A stretch of DNA of 64,000 nucleotides, taken from contig NZ_JADKRS010000004.1 of the NCBI RefSeq assembly GCF_015351075.1, forward strand, positions 186,001-250,000, given 5' to 3'. The notes below the pieces were generated by a model, which did no database searches, was not told the origin of the DNA, and saw only the letters and a list, made by a program, of their open reading frames with translations. Position numbers and translations under genes: made by a program. Below are positions 1 through 7,930 of the stretch, one piece after another; position 1 is the stretch's first letter, and each line of letters begins with the position of its first letter. This stretch comes from Clavibacter sp. VKM Ac-2873 (lineage in GTDB: Bacteria; Actinomycetota; Actinomycetes; Actinomycetales; Microbacteriaceae).

Positions 1-2
1 GC

Positions 3-341
3 GAGAAGCGCGGCCGCGAGCTCGGCTTCCCCACCGCGAACCTGTCGCCCGAGGCCGAGGGGCTCATCCCCGCCGACGGCGTCTACGCGGGCTGGCTCCG
101 CGACGGCGACCGCACGTACCCGTCGGCCATCTCCGTCGGCACCAACCCGACCTTCGCGGGCGAGCGGCCGCGGGTCGTCGAGGCGTTCGTCCTCGACGAG
201 ACGCTCGACCTCTACGACCACGAGGTCGAGGTCGTGTTCGTCGCGAGGATCCGCGGCATGGTCGCCTACGAGGGGCGCGAGCCGCTCATCGCGCAGATGA
301 CGGACGACGTGGTGCGCACGCGGGCCGTGCTCGGCTCCTAG
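3..341 (+). CDS. ribF: Bifunctional riboflavin kinase/FAD synthetase, C-terminal part
   Basis: This is the 3' end of a gene that begins before the window. The visible 112 residues are the riboflavin kinase domain, which phosphorylates riboflavin to FMN; the FAD synthetase half lies upstream. The family motif for nucleotide and flavin binding, GFPTANL, is at the very start, followed by the GVYAGW strand and the S-V-G-T-N-P-T-F segment. In most bacteria one RibF protein carries both activities, so I infer the full protein does too. Its TAG stop overlaps the stop of the convergent next gene inside one CTAG. Confidence 0.95.
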   Translation, partial: EKRGRELGFPTANLSPEAEGLIPADGVYAGWLRDGDRTYPSAISVGTNPTFAGERPRVVEAFVLDETLDLYDHEVEVVFVARIRGMVAYEGREPLIAQMTDDVVRTRAVLGS

Positions 342-1039
342 GCGGCGCCGGAGCCGCCGTCCTCCGCGGGGGCTGCCGCGTCGCCCTGGGGGCGGGGCGT
401 GCGGCCGAAGAGGTACATGATCAGCGTCGACGCGGTCGCCTCGATCGCGGGGCCGTGGCCGACGCTCCAGCCGGCGTCCGACGCGCGCAGCGTGCGCGCC
501 CGCAGCACCCCGCGGACCTGCGCGGGGGCGATCGCGGCGCGCGCGACGGCGACGGCGCCCGTCGAGCGGTGGTCGAGCTCCAGATCGACCTTGAGCGCGT
601 GCGCGATGTCGAACGCGTGCACGACCACCTCGAGCAGCTCGGTCAGGCGCTTGCGGCCCTTCCCCGCGCGCTTGTCGGCGGCGATGGCGCGGATCCGGGC
701 CACGAGGTCCTCGGGGGAGCGCGCGGCCTCGTCGGCGCTGAGGTCGTCCATCACGTGCATGGGGTTGAGGTGCGGGCGGCGGCGCATCGAGCCGACGGCC
801 GTGCGCAGCATGGCGGCGTTGCTCGCGCCGACCCGCCAGACGATGTGGCCGGCGACGTCGCGGACTCTCCAGCCGTCGCACATGCTCGCGGCCTCCCACC
901 CGTCGGCGTCGAGGGACGCGAGGAGGTCGGCGGTGCGGTCGAGGACGTCGGCGATCTCCTCGCTCCACACCCCCGTCACCTTCGCCTCGGGCTCGGAGGG
1001 GCGCTGGCTGAGGGGCAGGTGCCGGGAGATCTCGCTCAT
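338..1039 (-). CDS. Maleylpyruvate isomerase family mycothiol-dependent enzyme
   Basis: A 233-residue protein of the DinB-like four-helix family that uses mycothiol as cofactor or co-substrate. The expected metal ligands are visible: His65 in the D-V-A-G-H-I-V-W segment, and Glu137 and His141 in the E-V-V-V-H-A-F-D helix. The C-terminal end is short and rich in Ala, Pro and Gly, so the full MDMPI C-terminal domain is missing; the true reaction is uncertain. I use the ATG at 1039 because a TAGGCT -10 box (minus strand) lies seven bases before it, typical of a leaderless gene. It diverges from the MFS gene that begins 38 bases away. Confidence 0.8.
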   Translation of the reverse strand: MSEISRHLPLSQRPSEPEAKVTGVWSEEIADVLDRTADLLASLDADGWEAASMCDGWRVRDVAGHIVWRVGASNAAMLRTAVGSMRRRPHLNPMHVMDDLSADEAARSPEDLVARIRAIAADKRAGKGRKRLTELLEVVVHAFDIAHALKVDLELDHRSTGAVAVARAAIAPAQVRGVLRARTLRASDAGWSVGHGPAIEATASTLIMYLFGRTPRPQGDAAAPAEDGGSGAA

Positions 1040-1046
1040 GGCCGAG

Positions 1047-1052
1047 AGCCTA
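1047..1052 (-). promoter_or_regulatory. -10 box for a leaderless transcript
   Basis: TAGGCT read on the minus strand, seven bases before the ATG at 1039. No ribosome binding site lies between, so transcription probably starts at or next to the start codon. Confidence 0.5.
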
Positions 1053-1064
1053 TTCCGGCCGCCG

Positions 1065-1070
1065 TAGAAT
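1065..1070 (+). promoter_or_regulatory. -10 box for a leaderless transcript
   Basis: TAGAAT ends six bases before the GTG at 1077, which places the expected transcription start on that GTG rather than on the overlapping GTG at 1074. No clear -35 hexamer is seen. Confidence 0.55.
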
Positions 1071-1076
1071 CTGGTG

Positions 1077-2339
1077 GTGACGACGACTCCCGCAGCTCCC
1101 CGCGCGGGTGCGCTCCTCGCCCTGGTCGGCATCGTGCTGGTCGCCCTCAACCTCCGCACGGCCGTCGCCGTCTTCTCGCCGATCGTCGACGAGATCGGCC
1201 GCGACGTGCCGCTCGACAGCGTCTCGATCGGCGTCCTCGGCGCCCTGCCGCCCGTGTGCTTCGCGCTGTTCGGCCTGCTCGCGCCCGCGATCTCCCGCCG
1301 CATCGGCCTCGAGCTCACCGTGGTGGTGGGCCTCGTGGCCATGGTCGTCGGGCACCTGCTGCGCGCCGGATCCGACACCGTGGTCGTCTTCGGCGTCGGC
1401 ACGGTCCTGTCGCTCGCGGGCATGGGCCTCGGCAACGTGCTCCTGCCGCCGCTCGTGAAGAAGTACTTCCCCGGGCGGATCGGGCCGCTCACCTCCCTCA
1501 CCACCGTGATGCTCTCGATCAGCACGGGCGTGCCCTCGCTCGTCGCCGCGCCGCTGGCCGACAGCGCGGGCTGGCGCGTGGCGATCGGCGCGTGGGCCGC
1601 GGTCGCGGTCGTCGCGCTCGTGCCGTGGGTCGCGCTGCTGGTGAACCACCACCGCGACACCCTCCGCGATCGCGCCGCCGCGGCCGCGCTCGACCAGGTG
1701 GAGGAGGCGCCCGCCGCCATCACCGGCCGCGTCTTCCGCTCGCCGGTCGCGTGGGCCCTCGTGGGGATCCAGGCCGCGTCGTCGTTCAACGCGTACGCGA
1801 TGTTCGCGTGGCTGCCCGCGCTCCTGCAGGACACCGCGGGGCAGTCGCCCGTGGCATCCGGCGCGCTGTTGGCCGTCTTCGGGTTCATGGGGCTGCCGGC
1901 GGCCATCGTCATGCCGCTCCTCGCCGCGCGCATGCGGAACGTCGGCATCCTGATCCAGGTCGGCGTGCTCTTCTTCGTCGTCGGCTACGTCGGCCTCCTG
2001 GTCGCGCCTGCCGCCGCCCCGCTCCTCTGGGTGGCCGCCGCCGGATCCGGCCCGCTGCTGTTCCCGCTGGTCTTCGTGCTCATCAACCTCCGCACGCGCA
2101 CCCACGGGGGAGTGGTCGCGCTCAGCGGCTTCGTGCAGGGCATCGGCTACTCGATCGGCGCGATCGGCCCGCTCATGTTCGGCGTGCTGCACGAGCTGTC
2201 CGGCGGCTGGACCGTGCCGCTGCTCATGCTCTTCGTCATGGTCGCGGTCGCATCCGCCTCCGGTTTCTACCTCGCCCGGCCGCGCATGCTCGAGGACACC
2301 TGGGACCGCGCGCCGCGCGAGGCCGTCCGCGGGCGCTGA
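1077..2339 (+). CDS. MFS transporter, CynX/NimT-like
   Basis: A 420-residue protein with about twelve hydrophobic segments and the N-terminal sequence V-A-L-N-L-R-T-A-V, the hallmark of the CynX/NimT (cyanate and 2-nitroimidazole) branch of the major facilitator superfamily. It should act in the cytoplasmic membrane as a proton-coupled exporter or importer of a small molecule; the substrate cannot be read from the sequence. Two overlapping GTG codons exist (1074 and 1077); the second fits a leaderless start set by TAGAAT at 1065. The gene stands alone between a divergent isomerase-like gene and a convergent sugar kinase gene. Confidence 0.88.
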   Translation: MTTTPAAPRAGALLALVGIVLVALNLRTAVAVFSPIVDEIGRDVPLDSVSIGVLGALPPVCFALFGLLAPAISRRIGLELTVVVGLVAMVVGHLLRAGSDTVVVFGVGTVLSLAGMGLGNVLLPPLVKKYFPGRIGPLTSLTTVMLSISTGVPSLVAAPLADSAGWRVAIGAWAAVAVVALVPWVALLVNHHRDTLRDRAAAAALDQVEEAPAAITGRVFRSPVAWALVGIQAASSFNAYAMFAWLPALLQDTAGQSPVASGALLAVFGFMGLPAAIVMPLLAARMRNVGILIQVGVLFFVVGYVGLLVAPAAAPLLWVAAAGSGPLLFPLVFVLINLRTRTHGGVVALSGFVQGIGYSIGAIGPLMFGVLHELSGGWTVPLLMLFVMVAVASASGFYLARPRMLEDTWDRAPREAVRGR

Positions 2340-2358
2340 CCCGCTCCCGCGTCCGCCG

Positions 2359-3297
2359 TCAGAAGCTCGGGACCACCTCCCGGCGGTGCACGAGCGCGCC
2401 GGCGCCGATGATCGGGCCGTCCGATGAGAGGCCGGAGGGCACCACGCGCGTCTTGGTGACGAAGCCGAACTGCTCGCGGAGGGCGATGGGCTCGCGGATC
2501 ATGTCGAAGAGGTCGGGCGTGACGCGGCTGAACCCGCCGCCGATCGCGACGACGTCGAGGTCCACGAGCGAGCTCGCCGACGCGATGGCCCGGCCGATCG
2601 CGAGGCCCGCTCGCCGCACCGCCCGCACCGCGATCTCGTCGCCGTCCCGGTAGGCCGTGGCGAGGTCCTCGCCGGTGGATCCCGTCCATCCCTGCGCGCG
2701 CGCCCACGCGACGCTCTTCGGTCCCGACGCGATCGCCTCGACGCAGCCCCGGCCGCCGCACGTGCACGGGTCGTCGAAGCCGGCGACCTCGACGTGGCCG
2801 ACGTGGCCGGCGTTGCCCGTGGATCCCGCGGCGGTGCGGCCGCCGAGCACGAGCCCGCCGCCGATCCCCGTGGAGACGATCATCCCCATCACGTGGTCGT
2901 GGCCGTGGCCGGCGCCGACCCAGTGCTCGGCGAGCGTGATGGCGAGGCCGTCCATCTGCAGGGTCGTGGGCACGTCGGGCGTGAGCTCGGCGAGGCGGTC
3001 GCGCAGCGGGTAGTCGCGCCAGGCGGGCACGTTGAGCGGCGAGACGAGGCCGTGCGGCACGTCGACGGGACCGGCCGCCGCGAGGCCCGTGCCGACGAGC
3101 TCGGCGTCGTCGGGGAGGGCGTCGAGCGCCTGGCGGGCGACCCCGAGCACGGCGTCGAGCAGCTCGTCGGCGGATCGCTCGGGCCCCGTCGGACCGCGGA
3201 AGCGGCTGCCCTCGAGCACGCGGCCGGCGTCGTCCACGAGCGCGGACTCGACCTTGGTGCCGCCGAAGTCGACGGCGAGCGCGAGCGTGCGAGGCAT
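2359..3297 (-). CDS. ROK family sugar kinase (glucokinase/N-acetyl-sugar kinase type)
   Basis: A 312-residue ROK kinase that phosphorylates a hexose or amino sugar with ATP in the cytoplasm. The phosphate-binding loop D-F-G-G-T-K is at residues 9-14. The ROK zinc site is seen as a G-H-V-x-H-V segment followed by C-T-C-G-G-R-G-C-V-E. A second glycine-rich motif, A-I-G-G-G-F-S, lies near the C-terminus. The usual N-D motif before the catalytic Asp is M-D here, a mild oddity. There is no HTH domain, so it is an enzyme rather than a ROK repressor. The chosen ATG follows an AGGACGAAG ribosome site; a longer reading frame upstream is not supported. Confidence 0.88.
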   Translation of the reverse strand: MPRTLALAVDFGGTKVESALVDDAGRVLEGSRFRGPTGPERSADELLDAVLGVARQALDALPDDAELVGTGLAAAGPVDVPHGLVSPLNVPAWRDYPLRDRLAELTPDVPTTLQMDGLAITLAEHWVGAGHGHDHVMGMIVSTGIGGGLVLGGRTAAGSTGNAGHVGHVEVAGFDDPCTCGGRGCVEAIASGPKSVAWARAQGWTGSTGEDLATAYRDGDEIAVRAVRRAGLAIGRAIASASSLVDLDVVAIGGGFSRVTPDLFDMIREPIALREQFGFVTKTRVVPSGLSSDGPIIGAGALVHRREVVPSF

Positions 3298-3436
3298 CTT
3301 CGTCCTGTCCCGGTCCCGGATCCGCCCGTCGACCGGCGTCCAGGATACGGGCGGCCGCGCGGGCGCCCGCATGACGCGCGGCCCGGGGACGGCATCGCGC
3401 CGGGAGCACCATGCCCTGCCACCTGTGTGGAATTCA

Positions 3437-3456
3437 CGGACCGCACCCGCGGTCCG
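3437..3456. promoter_or_regulatory. 8-bp inverted repeat in the promoter region of the SRPBCC gene
   Basis: Perfect arms CGGACCGC and GCGGTCCG separated by ACCC. The repeat ends five bases before the TAGGCT -10 box at 3461 and so covers the -35 position. It could be an operator. Confidence 0.4.
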
Positions 3457-3460
3457 CACC

Positions 3461-3466
3461 TAGGCT
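3461..3466 (+). promoter_or_regulatory. -10 box for a leaderless transcript
   Basis: TAGGCT ends six bases before the GTG start at 3473. The -35 position carries no consensus hexamer and is occupied by an inverted repeat. Confidence 0.55.
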
Positions 3467-3472
3467 CGGCGT

Positions 3473-4246
3473 GTGGATCCCGAACACACCCCCGGACAGG
3501 CCCCCCGCGAGGCGTCCGACCCGCGCGCCGACGGCGCCACGCCCTCCCGACGGGGCGGCGCCACCGCCCTCGAGCACACCGACGCCGCCGAGTCGCGCCT
3601 CGCCTCCCGCGAGCTCGACGAGGGGATGCCCGCCTCCGCCGGCCTCGACGACGGCCAGGCGGGTGAGCAGGAGTCCTATCGCACCCGGTTCCCCTCTCTG
3701 CCCGGCGCCTTCCTCTCGGAGGCGCGCGAGAACACGGTCTTCCTCCCGTACGAGTTCGTCTTCCGCCGGCTCATCGACCTGCCCGCGCTCATCGTGTGGG
3801 ACGCGGTCTCCGACGCCGACATGGTCTCCGGCTGGCTCGCCGAGGCGTCCATCGAGCAGATGGACGGCGGCGACTTCTGGTTCGAGTGGATGACGGAGCC
3901 GGACCGCAGCCTCGCCTCCGCCTCCGGCGGCGTCATCACGCGCTTCGAGGAGGGGCGGGCGATCGACTACACGTTCGTGCACGAGGGCGAGGTCTCGGCG
4001 CGCTTCCTCCTCCGCCTCCAGGAGGTGGCCGGCGGTCCGCGCGACCGGCAGACGGAGCTCGGCGTCACGGTCTCCGGGTACCTCCCCGCCGGCATCGCGA
4101 ACGTGCTGAAGGCGAGCTGGCGCCTGCACCTCGACCTCCTCGAGGACCTCGTGCACGGCCGCCCGGTCGACTGGACGACGTGCGAGGTCGAGCACGGCGC
4201 GACCTGGCGCAGGTACCTCGCCGAGCTCGAGTCCGCAGAGGGCTGA
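3473..4246 (+). CDS. SRPBCC (AHSA1/START-like) family protein
   Basis: A 257-residue protein. The first 65 residues are polar and low in complexity (Pro, Arg, Glu, Asp) and probably disordered. The rest is an SRPBCC helix-grip domain of the Aha1/START-like kind: an F-R-R-L-I-D-L-P-A start, V-W-D-A-V-S-D-A-D-M-V-S-G-W-L (the usual 'work, T/S-D...W' pattern), and a long C-terminal helix. Such domains bind hydrophobic ligands or partner proteins; the ligand here is unknown. GTG is the only start that fits the -10 box at 3461. The gene stands alone. Confidence 0.75.
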   Translation: MDPEHTPGQAPREASDPRADGATPSRRGGATALEHTDAAESRLASRELDEGMPASAGLDDGQAGEQESYRTRFPSLPGAFLSEARENTVFLPYEFVFRRLIDLPALIVWDAVSDADMVSGWLAEASIEQMDGGDFWFEWMTEPDRSLASASGGVITRFEEGRAIDYTFVHEGEVSARFLLRLQEVAGGPRDRQTELGVTVSGYLPAGIANVLKASWRLHLDLLEDLVHGRPVDWTTCEVEHGATWRRYLAELESAEG

Positions 4247-4307
4247 TCCTCCGATCCCGCCCACCTTCCGTCCCGGCTCCTGGGAGCCGCTTGCCAGGCT
4301 GATTGCC

Positions 4308-4313
4308 TAGCGT
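4308..4313 (+). promoter_or_regulatory. -10 box for a leaderless transcript
   Basis: TAGCGT ends six bases before the ATG at 4320, so the mRNA should begin at the start codon. Confidence 0.55.
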
Positions 4314-4319
4314 GAGGGA

Positions 4320-5846
4320 ATGACTTCGCCGAGCGCCGCCTCCCGTCTCGCCCTCGTGACCGGAGCGACGGGCTACATCGGCGGTCGGCTCGTGCCCCGC
4401 CTCCTCGAGGCCGGCTTCCGCGTCCGGGTGCTCGTGCGGGACCCGCGCCGGCTCACCGACGTGCCCTGGCGCGACGACGTCGAGGTGGTGCGCGGCGACC
4501 TCGCGGACGCGTCCACCCTCGTGCCCGCGGTCGACGGCGTGGACGTCCTCTACTACCTCGTGCACGGCATGGGATCCAAGGGCGACTTCGCGTCGTCGGA
4601 GCGCGCCTCCGCCGAGCACGTCGCCACGGCGGCGAAGGCCGCGGGCGTGGGGCGCATCGTCTACCTCGGCGGGCTCCACCCCGACGCCGACGTGCTCTCG
4701 AAGCACCTCGCGAGCCGCAAGGTCGTGGGCGACGTGCTCCTCGCGAGCGGCGTGCCGACCATCGCCCTGCAGGCGGGCGTGGTCATCGGATCCGGCTCCA
4801 CGTCGTTCGAGATGATCCGCCACCTCACCGAGGTGCTGCCCTTCATGCCGGCGCCCGGCTGGGTGCGCAACTTCATCCAGCCCATCGCGATCCGCGACGT
4901 CCTCTACTACCTCGTCGCCGCCGCCGACCTCCCCGACGGCCTCAACCGCACGTTCGACATCGGCGGTCCGGACGTGCTCCGCTACGGCCAGATGATGAAC
5001 GGGTACGCGGTCGAGGCCGGCCTGCCGCAGCGGCCCATCGCGTCCATCCCGATCTTCGCCCCGCGCCTCGCCGCGCACTGGGTCAACGTCGTCACGCCGA
5101 TCCCGCGGACGCTGGCCGTGCCGATCATCGAGTCGCTGCAGTACGACTGCGTGATGGGCGAGCACGACATCTCGAGCTACATCCCCGACCCCGATGGCGG
5201 CCTCACCGGCTACCGTCGCTCGGTCCGCCTCGCGCTCGGCCGGATGCGCGACGGCGTCGTCGAGACCAGCTGGAAGGACTCGGCCGTGGTCGGCGCCCCC
5301 AGCGACCTGCTGCCGAGCGACCCCGAGTGGTCGGGCCACACCGTCTACCTCGACCTCAAGGAGCGCGCGACCGATGCGGCCCCCGAGGACCTCTGGGCCG
5401 TGATCGAGGGGATCGGCGGCGACAACGGCTGGTACTCGCTGCCGGTCGCCTGGGCGGCCCGCGGCTGGATGGACAAGCTCGTCGGCGGCGTGGGGCTGCG
5501 TCGCGGCCGCCGCAGCGCGACGACCCTGCAGACGGGCGACGCGCTCGACTTCTGGCGCGTCGAGCACATCGAGCGCGGCTCATCGCTGCGGCTGCGCGCC
5601 GAGATGAAGGTGCCGGGCGAGGCCTGGCTCGAGCTCAGCTCCACGCCCCGCGAGGGCGGCGGCAGCGACTACCGGCAGCGCGCGATCTTCTTCCCCTCGG
5701 GCCTGGCCGGCCGGCTCTACTGGTTCTCGATCCTGCCCTTCCACGGCGTGATCTTCACGTCGATGGCCACGCGCATCACCGCGAAGGCGCTCGCCGCGAC
5801 GGAGCGCCGCGAGGCCGAGCGCGCCCTCGAGGGGGCCGCACGGTGA
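4320..5846 (+). CDS. NAD(P)H-binding SDR protein with C-terminal DUF2867 domain
   Basis: A 508-residue two-domain protein. Residues 8-300 form an atypical short-chain dehydrogenase/NmrA Rossmann fold with the cofactor loop V-T-G-A-T-G-Y-I-G-G-R-L and the Y-Y-L-V-H segment common in the YbjT group. Residues from about 340 match the DUF2867 (START-like) domain, including the W-R-V-E stretch and the F-F-P-S-G-L-A-G-R-L-Y-W-F ending. The combination is recurrent in actinobacteria, but its substrate is unknown. Its TGA stop overlaps the GTG of the next gene by four bases, so the two are co-translated. Confidence 0.87.
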   Translation: MTSPSAASRLALVTGATGYIGGRLVPRLLEAGFRVRVLVRDPRRLTDVPWRDDVEVVRGDLADASTLVPAVDGVDVLYYLVHGMGSKGDFASSERASAEHVATAAKAAGVGRIVYLGGLHPDADVLSKHLASRKVVGDVLLASGVPTIALQAGVVIGSGSTSFEMIRHLTEVLPFMPAPGWVRNFIQPIAIRDVLYYLVAAADLPDGLNRTFDIGGPDVLRYGQMMNGYAVEAGLPQRPIASIPIFAPRLAAHWVNVVTPIPRTLAVPIIESLQYDCVMGEHDISSYIPDPDGGLTGYRRSVRLALGRMRDGVVETSWKDSAVVGAPSDLLPSDPEWSGHTVYLDLKERATDAAPEDLWAVIEGIGGDNGWYSLPVAWAARGWMDKLVGGVGLRRGRRSATTLQTGDALDFWRVEHIERGSSLRLRAEMKVPGEAWLELSSTPREGGGSDYRQRAIFFPSGLAGRLYWFSILPFHGVIFTSMATRITAKALAATERREAERALEGAAR

Positions 5847-6292
5847 GCCGGAGGATCGGGGCCCCGCGCATCGGCCTGATCCTCCTGACCCTCGTGGGCA
5901 TCGCCCTCGCGTCGGCCGGCCTCGCGACCGCCGTGACGATGAGCGTGTCGGCGCCCGTGCAGGCGCGCGCCGACCTGACGACCATCGCCGGTGATCCCTC
6001 CGCCGCCTCGCGCACGCCCTCGGCCAGGAGCACGCCCGACCCGGCCGCGTCCGAGGCGTGGAAGCCCGTGCCGGTCGACGCGGCCGGGGATCGCGGCATC
6101 ACCGACCTCACCGACGGCGCCGCCTCGCGCGTCACCATCGACGTGCTCGGCATCCCCCTGAACCCCGGGCAGGCGGGTGCGCTGGTCGCGACGATCCTGT
6201 CCCTCCCGCTCCTCATCGCGGTCGCCGTGCTCGTGCTCTCCCCGCGCCGCCGTCGCTGGTGGCGCCGGGTCGCGCGCCGTCAGCACGGCTGA
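5843..6292 (+). CDS. Small two-TM membrane protein, function unknown
   Basis: A 149-residue protein with one hydrophobic segment at about residues 10-32, a Ser/Pro/Ala-rich linker that should lie outside the membrane (residues 40-105), and a second segment at about 112-133 followed by a very basic tail (R-R-R-R-W-W-R-R). The layout suggests both ends face the cytoplasm. The GTG start overlaps the stop of the upstream SDR gene (GTGA), so it is translationally coupled. I recognise no family; a membrane partner of the SDR/DUF2867 enzyme is possible. Confidence 0.7.
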   Translation: MSRRIGAPRIGLILLTLVGIALASAGLATAVTMSVSAPVQARADLTTIAGDPSAASRTPSARSTPDPAASEAWKPVPVDAAGDRGITDLTDGAASRVTIDVLGIPLNPGQAGALVATILSLPLLIAVAVLVLSPRRRRWWRRVARRQHG

Positions 6293-6360
6293 GGCCGCGC
6301 CTCGTCCCGGTGACTTCCGCGGGCGCGGGGACCATGATGGGCACGACGAGAGGCGGATCC

Positions 6361-6954
6361 ATGGCACCGCGCACGCGCACGACCGTCCTCCTGGGCGACA
6401 GCCTCACGGGGGACGGCGGCTGGGGCGGCATCGTCCCCGGTCCCGACGGGGATGACGGGGCGGCGCGGATCGTGGACCTCGGCCGGGCCGGCCAGACCAC
6501 CGACGACGTGCTCGCGCTCCTGCCGGAGGCGGTGGCCGCGGATCCGTCGACGCTCGTGGTGTCCTGCGGCACCCACGACCTCGGGGCCGCGCGCCGCGGC
6601 CCCGAGCAGACCGTCCGCGCGCTGGAGACGATCCTCGCGCACCTCCGACGCGACCTGCCCGCGGCCCGGATCGTCGTGCTGTCGGTGCCGCCCCGCGGGC
6701 GCGAGCACGCCGAGCGGATCCGGGTGGTCAACGTGCACATCCGCCAGTACGCGCCGGCGGTCCGCGCCGAGCACGTGGACCTGTGGCCCGCCCTCGGCTT
6801 CGGCGACGGGGAGCTCGCCCCCACCCTCACGGACGACCGCCTGCACCTGAACGACGACGGGGCGGCGGCGGTCGGCGCGGTCCTCGCGCCCGTCCTCGCC
6901 GCGCGGGACGCCTCGGACGCCGAGGACGAGGCGGACGGCCCGGACCGCTCCTAG
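6361..6954 (+). CDS. SGNH/GDSL-family hydrolase
   Basis: A 197-residue esterase/lipase-type enzyme. The SGNH blocks are visible: L-L-G-D-S-L-T near the N-terminus with the nucleophile Ser, C-G-T-H-D-L in place of the G-x-N-D block (His replaces the oxyanion Asn), and D-D-R-L-H-L-N near the end with the Asp-His pair. No signal peptide is seen, so it is probably cytoplasmic. I prefer the ATG at 6361 because AGAGG lies seven bases upstream; in-frame ATGs at 6334 and 6337 have no such site. The TAG stop overlaps that of the convergent TetR gene in one CTAG. Confidence 0.82.
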   Translation: MAPRTRTTVLLGDSLTGDGGWGGIVPGPDGDDGAARIVDLGRAGQTTDDVLALLPEAVAADPSTLVVSCGTHDLGAARRGPEQTVRALETILAHLRRDLPAARIVVLSVPPRGREHAERIRVVNVHIRQYAPAVRAEHVDLWPALGFGDGELAPTLTDDRLHLNDDGAAAVGAVLAPVLAARDASDAEDEADGPDRS

Positions 6955-7850
6955 CGCTCGGCCGCGGCGGGGCCGGGGGAGCGCAGCTCGCCCACGCCCG
7001 CGAGGATCACGCCGAGCTTGCGCCGCCACCAGTCGCGCGGCGTCGCGGCGGATTCCGTCGGCACCTGGCCCGAGAACCGGGCCGTGACGCGGTGCGCCGT
7101 GCCGTGGGCGTCGCGCTGGTCCTCCTCCTCGCGCGCGTGGACCGCGTCGGGAGCGCCCGCGGAGTGCGCGGGGCCTCCGCGGCGGGACGCGGGGGCGGCC
7201 GCGTCGGCGCCGGCGTCGGCCGCGTGCTCGGCGGCGATCCCGTCGGCGGCGAGCGCGAGCAGCCCGCGTCCCACCGCGGCCGGCAGCGTCGCGTCGGCGA
7301 TGGGCGACGACGACGAGGGCCGCGCGGCCGCGCCCGCGCCCGCCGTGAGCGCGCGCTCCCAGGCGACGTAGGACTCGACCCCGATGTCGAGCACGGTGTC
7401 GAGGACCAGCACGGCCTCCGCCTCCGCGAAGCCCATCCGGGTGAGGTCGCGGATCGCCCCGGTGAAGCGCAGCACGACCTGGTCGGGCGCCGTGTCGAGG
7501 TGGTGGATCGCGCTGGCGAGGCCCGGGTGCCGGTCGTACATGTCCCAGATGCGCTCGACGGCCTGGGCGAGGTAGGTGCGCCACGAGGAGTCGTCGGCGG
7601 ACTCGAGCACGGCGGCGGGGGCGTCGGGGACCTGCGGCCAGTCCATGCGCGCGACCGCGGTGTCGCAGGCGAGGACGACGATGTCGTCCCGGCTCGCGAC
7701 GTGCCGGTACAGCGTCGAGTGGTCGACGCCGAGGCGATGCGCGAGCGAGGTGAGGGTGAGGGTGCTGAGGCCGACCTCGAGGGCCGCCTCCGCGATGAGC
7801 CTCCGCGAGACGCGCGCGGGCCTCCCGACCCGACCGGCTGGCCGCTCCAT
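6951..7850 (-). CDS. TetR family transcriptional regulator
   Basis: A 299-residue repressor-type protein. Residues 10-58 hold the TetR helix-turn-helix, with L-T-S-L-A-H-R-L-G-V-D-H-S-T-L-Y-R-H-V. The middle is the ligand-binding helical domain. The last 100 residues are an unusually long Ala/Asp-rich and basic extension that other TetR proteins lack. The start at 7850 sits seven bases after a TATGAT box on the minus strand, so it is probably leaderless; longer starts (7862, 7892) would lie inside the promoter. It diverges from the S9 peptidase gene, and a perfect palindrome between them is its likely operator. Confidence 0.85.
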   Translation of the reverse strand: MERPAGRVGRPARVSRRLIAEAALEVGLSTLTLTSLAHRLGVDHSTLYRHVASRDDIVVLACDTAVARMDWPQVPDAPAAVLESADDSSWRTYLAQAVERIWDMYDRHPGLASAIHHLDTAPDQVVLRFTGAIRDLTRMGFAEAEAVLVLDTVLDIGVESYVAWERALTAGAGAAARPSSSSPIADATLPAAVGRGLLALAADGIAAEHAADAGADAAAPASRRGGPAHSAGAPDAVHAREEEDQRDAHGTAHRVTARFSGQVPTESAATPRDWWRRKLGVILAGVGELRSPGPAAAER

Positions 7851-7857
7851 GCAGGAG

Positions 7858-7863
7858 ATCATA
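7858..7863 (-). promoter_or_regulatory. -10 box of the tetR gene, leaderless
   Basis: TATGAT on the minus strand, seven bases before the ATG at 7850. It decides the start of the regulator. Confidence 0.55.
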
Positions 7864-7881
7864 CCGGGACGGCGCCAGCCA

Positions 7882-7893
7882 TTTGGGCCCAAA
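7882..7893. promoter_or_regulatory. Probable TetR operator between divergent promoters
   Basis: TTTGGGCCCAAA is a perfect 12-bp palindrome, AT-ended in an otherwise GC-rich region. It lies in the 80-base gap between the divergent tetR and S9 peptidase genes, next to the -35 position of both. Binding by the TetR protein would repress both genes. Confidence 0.6.
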
Positions 7894-7918
7894 GGATCGG
7901 CTCCTCGCGCGCCGCGGC

Positions 7919-7924
7919 TAGCGT
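7919..7924 (+). promoter_or_regulatory. -10 box of the S9 peptidase gene, leaderless
   Basis: TAGCGT ends six bases before the ATG at 7931. Confidence 0.55.
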
Positions 7925-7930
7925 GGGAGC

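Noticed and set aside
338-1948. 536-codon minus-strand frame
   Set aside because: Only the part from the ATG at 1039 is the isomerase-like gene; the rest is antisense to the MFS gene.
7840-7900. TetR start codons at 7862 or 7892
   Set aside because: They would place the coding region over its own -10 box and the palindrome; the ATG at 7850 fits the promoter distance.
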